From assembly GCA_913052045.1 (NCBI GenBank), contig CAJXDJ010000039.1, positions 1-7,399 on the forward strand: a stretch of 7,399 nucleotides of DNA, read 5' to 3'. This document shows positions 1 to 6,461 of the stretch, piece after piece. Positions within the stretch are counted from its first letter, which is position 1. The number at the start of each line of letters is the position of its first letter. The DNA is from an uncultured Dehalococcoidia bacterium (GTDB lineage: Bacteria; Chloroflexota; Dehalococcoidia; Lucifugimonadales; GCA-2712585). The translations under genes were made by a program, and so were the position numbers. Below the pieces are notes generated by a model. That model made no database searches, was not told the DNA's origin, and saw only the letters and a program-made list of their open reading frames with translations.

Positions 1-891
1 AGCACTTATAGGATCTCCTTGATATGCTTTCATGTAGGATTCCGTTTGATTAGACTTCGATGCCAAACCACACGGATTGGTATGTTTCACAATAACTACT
101 GTCATATTGGAAAAGTCGTTGACAATTTTCCACGCTGAATCAGCATCCAATATATTATTAAAAGAAAGTGGTTTTCCATGAAGAAGCTCCGCGGAAGGTA
201 TTCCAATTTTTGCGGAAGTGTCCGATGTATATAAAGCGGCCATCTGATGAGGATTTTCACCATAACGTAAATCGGTAGTTTTCGAAACCGTCAGGGTAAA
301 TCTGGACGAGAAAAGTTTAGTATCGTCCAGATACGAAGCAATCGAAGAATCATAATCTGCTAAATGCCTGAATGCCTTTTGGGCCAAGTTTTGCCTGTCT
401 TTTAAACTAAGTTGACCCCCTAGGAGTCGATCGGAAATCCACGAATAATCAAGAGGATCGACTACCACAACAACCCATAGAAAGTTTTTTGCGGCTGCTC
501 TTATCATCGAAGGTCCTCCGACGTCTATGTTCTCTAATGCTTTTTCTAAAGTGACGCCCGGGTTACTTGCAACCTCTTGAAATGGATAAAGGTTATTAAC
601 GACGATATCAAAGGGCAGAATATTATGTTCACGCAATTCATCCATATCGGACTGCAGATCTCTGCGAGCCAATATTCCACCGTGAATCTTGGGATGAAGT
701 GTTTTCACCCTACCATCGAGGATTTCTGGAAAATTCGCTACTTCAGACACCCTATTGACAGGAATTCCGGCGATGTCAGCAAGAAGCTTGTAAGTGCCTC
801 CAGTGCTGACAAGCTTCACACCAGCATCATGCAAAGCTGTAGCAAATTCCACTAACCCACTTTTGTCATACACACTGATTAGGGCTCTCAA
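1..891 (-). CDS. purH: Bifunctional AICAR transformylase / IMP cyclohydrolase (PurH), 3' end outside window
   Basis: PurH catalyses the last two steps of IMP synthesis: formylation of AICAR with 10-formyl-THF, then ring closure to IMP, in the cytoplasm. The window holds the first 297 codons of a protein that usually has about 510-530. Seen: the MGS-like cyclohydrolase domain with STGGT (29-33), LDGRVKTLHPKIHGGIL (58-74) and ENIDVGGPSMIRAAAKN (120-136), then LRYGENPHQ (208-216) and the start of the transformylase domain with the catalytic KHTNPCG (269-275). The reading frame is open to position 1. The start is taken as TTG at 891, giving M-RALISVYDKSG, which aligns with the family N-terminus. 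No ATG or GTG in this frame lies between the purM stop and there. The purM stop codon (899-901) is 7 nt upstream, so translation is probably coupled. A GAGAG just upstream is only a weak ribosome binding site. Identity is certain; the exact start is likely. Confidence 0.96.
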   Translation of the reverse strand, partial: MRALISVYDKSGLVEFATALHDAGVKLVSTGGTYKLLADIAGIPVNRVSEVANFPEILDGRVKTLHPKIHGGILARRDLQSDMDELREHNILPFDIVVNNLYPFQEVASNPGVTLEKALENIDVGGPSMIRAAAKNFLWVVVVVDPLDYSWISDRLLGGQLSLKDRQNLAQKAFRHLADYDSSIASYLDDTKLFSSRFTLTVSKTTDLRYGENPHQMAALYTSDTSAKIGIPSAELLHGKPLSFNNILDADSAWKIVNDFSNMTVVIVKHTNPCGLASKSNQTESYMKAYQGDPISA

Positions 892-898
892 AACGCTC

Positions 899-1921
899 TC
901 ATACCCTGTTAAGGATCACTCTTTTTTCGTCTTTTTGCTCTATAACCTGACCTATGACTATAGCGTCAGGTATCTCCTTTTGGAGAAGTGCTGCTTGACG
1001 AAACTCTGCTATCAAAACCATGCCAATGCCCATATTGAAAACGCGATACATCTCAGAGCTATCAACACTCCCAGTACTCTGGATCAGAGAAAATATTGGG
1101 GAAGGCTCCCATGTATCCAAATTAACGACGCACGCCAACCCCTCGGGAAGGACACGCGGCAGATTATCAATAAGTCCTCCTCCGGAAATATGTGCTATCG
1201 CCTTAATTCTTGAATAATGAGACGCCAATTCTCTGTAGTAACATCGATGGGTATTTAGAAGCTCTTCCCCTAAGGTGTGGCCAAGTCCATCACGTCGTTC
1301 GTAGAGGACTTTAGGGTTTCGGTCGATATCAAAAACTTTTCGTACTAAAGAATATCCATTAGTATGTAACCCACTAGACGGTAGCCCTAACAATACATCA
1401 CCGTTTACGACATTCGTGTTACCTATAATATCAGACTCCTCAACTACACCCACTATCGTCCCAGCCAAATCAAAGTTCTTACCCATATACATCCCAGGCG
1501 CCTGGGCAGTCTCACCTCCAATCAAAGCAGTACCACTATCCCGACAAGCCCATGCCATACCTCTCAACAAAGGTTCTATAACCTGAGGATCTAGGACTCC
1601 TACAGAAATGTAATCTAAAAAAAACAGTGGTTTCCCACCACAAGTGATAATATCGTTTACGTTTAAGTTTACTAGATCCACTCCGATAGATTCATAATGG
1701 CCAAGAAAACTCGCAATCTTCAATTTCGTGCCTACACCATCGGTGCTAGATATCAATACTGGTTTCTTGTAGCCCGAAAGTCGGTATAGTCCAGCGAACG
1801 AGTTTCCATTTTTTAACACGTCTGGGCCATGCGTTAAAGACGCAAAGGCAACGATGTTTTCCTTCATTGAGTCAGCCGCCTCTAAATCGACACCGGCAGC
1901 TCTATAGGCTTTTGCGCTCAA
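899..1921 (-). CDS. purM: Phosphoribosylformylglycinamidine cyclo-ligase (AIR synthase, PurM)
   Basis: PurM closes the imidazole ring of FGAM with ATP to give AIR, step 5 of purine synthesis. At 340 residues it is full length for the family (about 340-350). Seen: DGVGTK (61-66), the ATP-site GGETAQAPGMY (135-145), PSSGLHTNGYSLVRK (181-195), HISGGGL (244-250) and FNMGIGM (295-301), in the order expected of the PurM/SelD/ThiL/HypE fold. The start is TTG at 1921, supported by TAGGAG at 1928-1933 with a 6-nt spacer; the family N-terminal motif (YRAAGVDLEAAD) follows at once. It lies 79 nt after purF and 7 nt before purH, so the three genes form a purine operon. No convincing promoter of its own was seen in the purF-purM gap. 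No key residue is missing. Confidence 0.97.
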   Translation of the reverse strand: MSAKAYRAAGVDLEAADSMKENIVAFASLTHGPDVLKNGNSFAGLYRLSGYKKPVLISSTDGVGTKLKIASFLGHYESIGVDLVNLNVNDIITCGGKPLFFLDYISVGVLDPQVIEPLLRGMAWACRDSGTALIGGETAQAPGMYMGKNFDLAGTIVGVVEESDIIGNTNVVNGDVLLGLPSSGLHTNGYSLVRKVFDIDRNPKVLYERRDGLGHTLGEELLNTHRCYYRELASHYSRIKAIAHISGGGLIDNLPRVLPEGLACVVNLDTWEPSPIFSLIQSTGSVDSSEMYRVFNMGIGMVLIAEFRQAALLQKEIPDAIVIGQVIEQKDEKRVILNRV

Positions 1922-1927
1922 ATCGGG

Positions 1928-1933
1928 CTCCTA
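1928..1933 (-). promoter_or_regulatory. Shine-Dalgarno site that decides the purM TTG start
   Basis: Read on the minus strand this is TAGGAG, six bases before TTG at 1921. It is a near-perfect anti-16S match and is the main reason for accepting TTG as the purM start. Confidence 0.8.
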
Positions 1934-1941
1934 GAAGTAAT

Positions 1942-1971
1942 TGTTAAAATCTGCCGCACTGAACTTTAACA
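1942..1971. repeat. 7-bp inverted repeat in the purF-purM gap
   Basis: TGTTAAA (1942-1948) and TTTAACA (1965-1971) are perfect inverted copies separated by 16 nt, within the 79-nt gap between purF and purM. The stem is AT-rich and has no following T-run on the minus strand, so a rho-independent terminator is unlikely. It could be a protein-binding site or chance; the sequence cannot decide. Confidence 0.3.
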
Positions 1972-2000
1972 TGATAATAAGACTAAAACACCAACTCGCT

Positions 2001-3449
2001 TTATTCTGCATGCTCGATAAGAAGTTTATCCATTTCCAATTGTACAGGCATGGGATACTTCCCAGAAAAACAAGCATCGCAAAATCCCTGCTGAGGCCGA
2101 TCTACGACGTCTAAGAGACCTCTGAGTGAAAGATACCCTAGTGTATCCACTCCAATCTTCTGTCGTATTTCTTCTATCGTATTATTGGCGGCTATTAGCT
2201 CAGCCCGGGTCGCCAAGTCGACCCCGTAATGACATGTCCACTTTATAGGCGGAGCACATACTCTCATGTGAATCTCTTTGGCACCAGCTCGTTTTAGCAA
2301 ACTTATGACCCTCGGCGTAGTTGTCCCACGGACAATACTGTCGTCTACTACTACAAGACGTTTCCCCGATACGACCTCTGGAAGTGGATTGAATTTGAGC
2401 TGCACATCCAGTTCCCTCAATTTCTGATTGGGAGCAATAAAAGTCCTTCCAACATAACGATTTCTGACCAATCCATCACTGAATGGCAACCCTGATTCCT
2501 CAGCATAGCCTCCGGCGGCAGCATTAGCAGAATCAGGTATGCCAATCACTAGGTCAGCATCAGCTGGATGTTCTTGGGCTAACTTGACTCCCATGGCTCT
2601 ACGTGTTTTATAAACTAAGTTTCCACTTATTAGACTATCGGGGCGGGAAAAATAGATTAATTCGAATACACACATAGCCCGCTTTGATGTAGTTCCTGAC
2701 CAGACGAAAGAATGGATTCCTTCTTTATTGATCAAGACGGTTTCCCCAGCCTCTATCTCTCTGATATAGGTCGCTCCTAAATGATCTAGTGCACAACTTT
2801 CAGAAGCAATTATCCAACCTCCATCAGGCCATTGCCCTAAACAAAGAGGTCTCACACCTAAAGGATCCTTAAATCCCATGATTGCATCTTTAGTCTGTAT
2901 CACCACAGAGTAGGCTCCCTGTAGATTTCTCATAAGGTATGCGATACGTTGCTCCCAATTTTTCCCTGGGGCATTAGCCAAAAGAAATGCCATAACTTCA
3001 GAGTCTGTCTCCGAAGAAAAGGTGCAATTCCATCGTTCTTGTGCTTGTTTGCGCAAATCAAACGCATTAATGATATTGCCATTATGACCAAGGGCCAATT
3101 CTCCATTTATCCCACTCACAACAAATGGCTGAGCATTGCGGACATTGCTGGATCCGGTAGTAGAATACCGTGTGTGACCAATCGCCATATGTCCGGTGAG
3201 CGATGATAGATCTTCCTCTCTGAAAGCTTGGCCAACTAGTCCCATCTGAATATGCTTTTTTAAGAATAGACCATCTGAAGATACGATCCCGGCACTTTCC
3301 TGTCCTCTATGTTGAAGAGCAAATAATCCGAAAAACACCAGCCGTGCCGCTCCCTCAGCGGATGTGTACACGGCCACCACCCCACATTCCTCTCTAGGAT
3401 GGTCCAACTCAATGGCCGCCGCCTTAAATCTATCAGCCAAAGTGCTCAT
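2001..3449 (-). CDS. purF: Amidophosphoribosyltransferase (PurF), Fe-S type with N-terminal propeptide
   Basis: PurF makes 5-phosphoribosylamine from PRPP and glutamine, the committed step of purine synthesis. The 482 residues comprise an N-terminal class II glutaminase domain and a C-terminal phosphoribosyltransferase domain. Seen: the nucleophile Cys22 in REECGVVAVY, which implies a 21-residue propeptide removed autocatalytically; HRGQESAGI (47-55) and GHTRYSTTG (91-99) of the glutaminase site; and the PRPP loop VVVDDSIVRGTT (366-377). Cys260, Cys406, Cys457 and Cys460 (CDACFSGKYP) match the four cluster cysteines of the Bacillus subtilis enzyme, so a [4Fe-4S] cluster is expected. The E. 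coli-type enzyme lacks the cluster. The start is ATG at 3449; there is no good Shine-Dalgarno, but a strong promoter ends six bases upstream, so the mRNA is probably leaderless. It is the first gene of a purF-purM-purH operon. Confidence 0.98.
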   Translation of the reverse strand: MSTLADRFKAAAIELDHPREECGVVAVYTSAEGAARLVFFGLFALQHRGQESAGIVSSDGLFLKKHIQMGLVGQAFREEDLSSLTGHMAIGHTRYSTTGSSNVRNAQPFVVSGINGELALGHNGNIINAFDLRKQAQERWNCTFSSETDSEVMAFLLANAPGKNWEQRIAYLMRNLQGAYSVVIQTKDAIMGFKDPLGVRPLCLGQWPDGGWIIASESCALDHLGATYIREIEAGETVLINKEGIHSFVWSGTTSKRAMCVFELIYFSRPDSLISGNLVYKTRRAMGVKLAQEHPADADLVIGIPDSANAAAGGYAEESGLPFSDGLVRNRYVGRTFIAPNQKLRELDVQLKFNPLPEVVSGKRLVVVDDSIVRGTTTPRVISLLKRAGAKEIHMRVCAPPIKWTCHYGVDLATRAELIAANNTIEEIRQKIGVDTLGYLSLRGLLDVVDRPQQGFCDACFSGKYPMPVQLEMDKLLIEHAE

Positions 3450-3455
3450 TCCGCC

Positions 3456-3485
3456 ATTATAGATTCGACTCTTCTATCTGGTCAA
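3456..3485 (-). promoter_or_regulatory. Sigma70-type promoter of the purF operon, predicting a leaderless mRNA
   Basis: On the minus strand, TTGACC (3480-3485, 5 of 6 consensus bases) and TATAAT (3456-3461, 6 of 6) are separated by 18 nt (3462-3479). Only GGCGGA (3450-3455) lies between the -10 and the purF ATG at 3449, so the expected transcription start is at or next to the A of the start codon. No PurR/PurBox-like motif or riboswitch could be recognised in the 83-nt gap. Confidence 0.75.
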
Positions 3486-3532
3486 CGGACAAATCCTCAC
3501 ACCTCTTATTAAACTTAGGTCAGATAAACGAA

Positions 3533-4180
3533 TCAAAGTTTAGGATTTATTGATACTCTTCTTCCAGTGCCCAATCCAGTACTTTCAGTGGTAACAGTTG
3601 GGTGATCTGCCAAAGCAATGTGCACAGCCCTTCTTTCATCTGGAGGCATAGGTTCCAAAGTAACCGGCCTACTAGTCGAGGCAACCCGGTTAGCCACTCT
3701 TTTTGCCATTTCTCCTAAAGCAGTATGTTTACGATCCCTGTATTGCTCGACATCTAGCAACACTCTCAAACGGCTCTCCCTATTCTTGTTAACAATTAGG
3801 TTTACGACAAACTGCATTGCTCTAAGCGTCTCGCCTTTCCTTCCAATTAATAGTCCTGAATCTTCCCCTTCAATATCTATTGCAAGTCCTCCACTCTCTT
3901 TGTCATGAGCATTCACTAGTGTTGACACAGCTGAGACTCTCATATGCCTCAATAAAGTAGAAACCGACTCCATAGCACTCGATTGACCAGCTTCCGACTG
4001 AGTTAATCTTCGTACTTGTATGCGAGCCATCTCGGATCCTAATCCTAGAAAACCAGGCTTGCCTCTATCTAGAATTGCGACCTCTATCTCGTCTCGGGCG
4101 GCGTCTAGTTCGTGCATGGCCACTTCTATCGCCTCCTCGATGTTCTTCGCTTTCACTATCCGGCTTTCCTGGTTTTCCAT
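3533..4180 (-). CDS. khpB: RNA-binding protein KhpB / Jag (SpoIIIJ-associated)
   Basis: KhpB is a cytoplasmic RNA-binding protein encoded beside yidC in many bacteria. In Gram-positives it is linked to cell division and elongation control and partners the KH protein KhpA. The 215 residues hold the three family domains: Jag_N (about 1-58, ending KPGFLGLGSEMARIQV); a KH domain (about 70-147) with the GxxG loop IGRKGETL (112-119); and an R3H domain (about 152-213) with the RxxxH signature at Arg183-His187 followed by SRPVTLEPMPPDERR-type sequence. Full length for the family. ATG at 4180 is preceded by a perfect AGGAGGA (4189-4195) with 8-nt spacing, and Jag_N needs this start. The first 38 codons overlap the 3' end of yidC in a different frame, a 116-nt overlap. 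It is the last gene of the rpmH block; no clear terminator follows. Confidence 0.94.
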   Translation of the reverse strand: MENQESRIVKAKNIEEAIEVAMHELDAARDEIEVAILDRGKPGFLGLGSEMARIQVRRLTQSEAGQSSAMESVSTLLRHMRVSAVSTLVNAHDKESGGLAIDIEGEDSGLLIGRKGETLRAMQFVVNLIVNKNRESRLRVLLDVEQYRDRKHTALGEMAKRVANRVASTSRPVTLEPMPPDERRAVHIALADHPTVTTESTGLGTGRRVSINPKL

Positions 4181-4970
4181 TTTCTATATCCTCCTGTTCA
4201 GGCTGATCTTCCTTCACATCAATCGGTACCGGCTTTTTCCCGAATAATGGGTCCCATCCAGTAATGAAATACTGAGTGCCTATTCCAACTAAATTGGATA
4301 TGGTCCAATACAGAGCCAACCCGCTGGGGAAAGTCATGCTCAAAAGACCAAGCATTATTGGCATCATCCAGAGCATCATAGTATTAGTTTGCGCCTGGCG
4401 TGGATCGGTAGATGGACTTGTAGTCATCCGCTGCTGCGCCCATGTAGATGCACCAACAAGCAACGGCATTATCAGATTCGTTGGATCCGGCTCAGCTAAA
4501 TTCATCCATAAGAAATTGGGATCCAAGGGAATCGCTTCATGAACTAGCGGCATCCATACATAAAACTTTGTAGACAAGCCCACAAGTGTATCGGGATTGG
4601 TTGGAAGAATCCTGATCAAGGCTTGGAACAAGGCTATCCAAATCGGGAGTTGAATAACCAATGGCCCTAAACAACCCAGAGGATTTACACCAGCTTCCTT
4701 GTAAATCCTCATTGTTTCTTGCGACATTTTTTTTGAATCGCCTTTGTGTTTCTCACGGAGAGCCTTAAGCCTGGGCTGAAGCAGACTCATGGAACGCATC
4801 TGTTTTACCTGTCTTATAGTCAGGGGAGTAGTGAGAACTCGAATAAAGATTGTGAAAGCTATGATAGAAAGTCCCATATTACTGAAGAGTACGGAATACA
4901 GGAACACCAAAGCGTTAATCATCGGTCTCAGCAAACCTTGCGTCCACAAAAATGTTATCGCATCAATCAA
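4065..4970 (-). CDS. yidC: Membrane protein insertase YidC (Oxa1/SpoIIIJ type)
   Basis: YidC inserts and folds inner-membrane proteins, alone or with SecYEG. At 301 residues it has the Gram-positive/Oxa1 architecture, without the large periplasmic domain of proteobacterial YidC and without a lipobox. Seen: hydrophobic segments at about 14-50, 96-121, 166-183 and 199-236; the conserved groove arginine Arg44 in FIRVLTTPL; a charged cytoplasmic hairpin (about 51-95); and NPLGCLGPLVIQLPIWIALFQAL (96-118). The start is TTG at 4970, which forms a TTGA overlap with the stop of the lipoprotein gene. AGGGGTGAT (4973-4981) matches the extended anti-16S sequence. The C-terminus is odd: after the last membrane segment there is a hydrophilic tail with 11 arginines in the last 24 residues, encoded by DNA that also encodes the start of khpB. 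Basic tails on YidC/Oxa1 proteins can bind ribosomes; that role here is inference. Confidence 0.95.
   Translation of the reverse strand: MIDAITFLWTQGLLRPMINALVFLYSVLFSNMGLSIIAFTIFIRVLTTPLTIRQVKQMRSMSLLQPRLKALREKHKGDSKKMSQETMRIYKEAGVNPLGCLGPLVIQLPIWIALFQALIRILPTNPDTLVGLSTKFYVWMPLVHEAIPLDPNFLWMNLAEPDPTNLIMPLLVGASTWAQQRMTTSPSTDPRQAQTNTMMLWMMPIMLGLLSMTFPSGLALYWTISNLVGIGTQYFITGWDPLFGKKPVPIDVKEDQPEQEDIENGKPGKPDSESEEHRGGDRSGHARTRRRPRRDRGRNSR
4189..4195 (-). promoter_or_regulatory. Perfect Shine-Dalgarno of khpB inside the yidC coding sequence
   Basis: The minus strand reads AGGAGGA, 8 nt before the khpB ATG at 4180, within yidC codons for the post-membrane tail. It is the strongest ribosome binding site in the window and supports independent initiation of khpB despite the long overlap. 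Confidence 0.85.
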
Positions 4971-6160
4971 GTATCACCCCTACTCTGCATAGTCCAAATC
5001 ACGCGCCATCGCTTGACGTCAACCGCTCTAATAACTCCATCAAGGTCGGAGAAGACCACTAGAGGTGATTCGCCCAGCCGCAAGGACATGACAGGAGCTC
5101 TAATATCGTCTTCAGTCGATATGGGTATCACATCCACAGATCCATCAACTTGATCGACAAGAGAAACCGTACCCTTGTTGGTCGCAATTACTAGACCTTC
5201 ACTAGTCAAAATGGGATCAGAAAAAACTGGTTCTAACAAATCCTGGACCCAATAGATCTCGTCTCCTGATAAACGATCTAAAGGCATGGCATATACCTTC
5301 CCATCACTAGACGCTGCATAAACCGTTTCGCCATTGGAGACAGGTGCAGCCCAGATGAGATTATCTGATTGAAACGTCCAAACCAACTTGCCCCCTTTGG
5401 TCTTATCTAGTGCATAAAGATTTCTATCAAACGATCCAAATATGACCAAATCTTCAACTAAAAGGGCCTTCCCTACCACCGCCCCATTTGTCTTAAATTT
5501 CCATAGTAACCGTTCCGAATCACTTACTTCAGCACCTAAGGAGAGTGCGTAAAAACTCTGATCCATCGATCCAACGTAAACAACTCCGTCTTCGACTACT
5601 GGAGTGGACCAAATAGGTTTTACCTTACCATTAGTTTTCTTCACTCCTTCCGTTTCATAACTCCAGATCTTTTCTCCTGTTTGTCCATCAAAACAATAAA
5701 TCTTTCCCACATCAGTGGTAACAATAACGATTCCTTCATAGAAAACTGGGCCACCAATGACCCCACCCGAAACACTTTGTTTCCACTCTTCTGGTTGAAG
5801 TTGACTATTACTAGGTCTATCTTTTTTCAAAGCTATAACCTGTCCAGTGATTTCCTTTTCAAGGCTCCCAGCTACATATATGAATTCTCCCCCTATAGCA
5901 GGAGGGCCAAAAACAGATCCTAAATTATCTTCTTTAGTCGACGTAAATTCCCAAATTGGAGGATTTCTTTGATCTCGTTCCAAAGAATTCGAATCGAGGG
6001 CCAAGATTTTGCTGTCCTTAGTCGCAACATAGACAATAGCATCCTCTACAGCTAAAGGAGACCATCCTTCAGCCACGGATATGACATCTCTCCCCGTGCA
6101 ACCAGAAAAAACGAAAGGCACATAAGCTGCCAAAAGTACTAGCATAAATAGCCGAAGCAT
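4967..6160 (-). CDS. PQQ-repeat (BamB-like) beta-propeller lipoprotein, function unknown
   Basis: With the start at ATG 6160 the product has 397 residues: a lipoprotein signal (MLR, then a hydrophobic stretch 4-18) with lipobox FSGC and lipidated Cys21, then about seven PQQ/WD-like blades. Repeated motifs include VYVATKDSKILALD, IVTTDVGKIYCFDGQTGEKIWSYE, VYVGSMDQSFYAL, VIFGSFDRNLYALD and VYAASSDGKVYAM. It is therefore an exported, membrane-anchored propeller of the PQQ_2/BamB superfamily. Nothing shows PQQ binding or an enzyme active site. The frame stays open back to an ATG at 6268 overlapping yidD, but that adds 36 hydrophilic residues before the signal and has no ribosome binding site; TTG at 6166 (M-K-M-L-R) is also possible. 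Its stop overlaps the yidC start as TTGA, so the two are probably co-translated. A role in membrane-protein assembly beside YidC is inference from position and from the BamB analogy. Confidence 0.85.
   Translation of the reverse strand: MLRLFMLVLLAAYVPFVFSGCTGRDVISVAEGWSPLAVEDAIVYVATKDSKILALDSNSLERDQRNPPIWEFTSTKEDNLGSVFGPPAIGGEFIYVAGSLEKEITGQVIALKKDRPSNSQLQPEEWKQSVSGGVIGGPVFYEGIVIVTTDVGKIYCFDGQTGEKIWSYETEGVKKTNGKVKPIWSTPVVEDGVVYVGSMDQSFYALSLGAEVSDSERLLWKFKTNGAVVGKALLVEDLVIFGSFDRNLYALDKTKGGKLVWTFQSDNLIWAAPVSNGETVYAASSDGKVYAMPLDRLSGDEIYWVQDLLEPVFSDPILTSEGLVIATNKGTVSLVDQVDGSVDVIPISTEDDIRAPVMSLRLGESPLVVFSDLDGVIRAVDVKRWRVIWTMQSRGDT
4973..4981 (-). promoter_or_regulatory. Extended Shine-Dalgarno of yidC within the upstream gene's last codons
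   Basis: The minus strand reads AGGGGTGAT just before TTG at 4970. GGTGAT is complementary to the 16S 3' tail region beside the usual CCUCC core. It supports TTG initiation and coupling to the terminating ribosome of the lipoprotein gene (TTGA junction). Confidence 0.65.
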
Positions 6161-6235
6161 TTTCAAGGTAGCTAGTGGAATTCTATTTAGTAAATCAAAC
6201 GAACTCTGATTAATTTCTAAATCTTCATTTCCTAA

Positions 6236-6241
6236 ATTATA
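6236..6241 (-). promoter_or_regulatory. Isolated TATAAT upstream of the lipoprotein gene (weak promoter candidate)
   Basis: A perfect -10 hexamer on the minus strand, in the 91-nt stretch between the yidD stop and the preferred lipoprotein start. No -35 hexamer lies at 16-18 nt and there is no TG extension, so it may be a weak internal promoter or chance in an AT-rich stretch. Confidence 0.25.
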
Positions 6242-6251
6242 ACTATTCAAT

Positions 6252-6461
6252 CTAGGGAACCTGATCATAGTCTATTGACCCAAATGGTCCACATCTAAGT
6301 AGTCTTTTTAAGAAAAGATACGAACCTTTGTAGAATCCGTGCTGCTTCAAAGCTTCCTCGGCAAACCTAGAACAAGTAGGTTCAAACCTACACGAAGTAG
6401 CCAAAAAAGGAGCGATTCCAGCCCGGTACACCCTGATCAAAAAAGTAGATAGCAAAATCAT
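6252..6461 (-). CDS. yidD: Membrane protein insertion efficiency factor YidD
   Basis: YidD is a small membrane-peripheral protein that assists YidC-dependent insertion, usually encoded between rnpA and yidC. The 69 residues match the family length (about 70-85). Seen: an amphipathic N-terminus (LLSTFLIRVYRAGIAPFL), the signature CRFEPTCSRFAEEALKQHG with Cys24 and Cys30, the LFLKRLLRCGPF segment with Cys57, and the terminal DYDQVP in place of the usual GGxDPVP. The start is ATG at 6461, which shares its A with the rnpA stop (TAATG); GAGGAA lies 8 nt upstream. Translation is very probably coupled to rnpA. Confidence 0.95.
   Translation of the reverse strand: MILLSTFLIRVYRAGIAPFLATSCRFEPTCSRFAEEALKQHGFYKGSYLFLKRLLRCGPFGSIDYDQVP

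Noticed and set aside
577..1213. Plus-strand open frames across purH and purM (577-855, 794-1213, 1020-1217)
   Set aside because: They lie antisense to well-recognised PurH and PurM coding sequence, have no ribosome binding site and encode no recognisable domain.
3450..3532. Rho-independent terminator or purine riboswitch / PurBox between khpB and purF
   Set aside because: No GC-rich hairpin with a T-run, no recognisable riboswitch core and no CCGAAC-type PurBox; a promoter with essentially no leader is seen instead.
2949..5923. Plus-strand open frames antisense to purF, khpB, yidC and the lipoprotein gene (for example 3618-3908, 4746-5153, 5681-5923)
   Set aside because: Low-complexity or patternless translations fully inside confident minus-strand genes; treated as chance frames.
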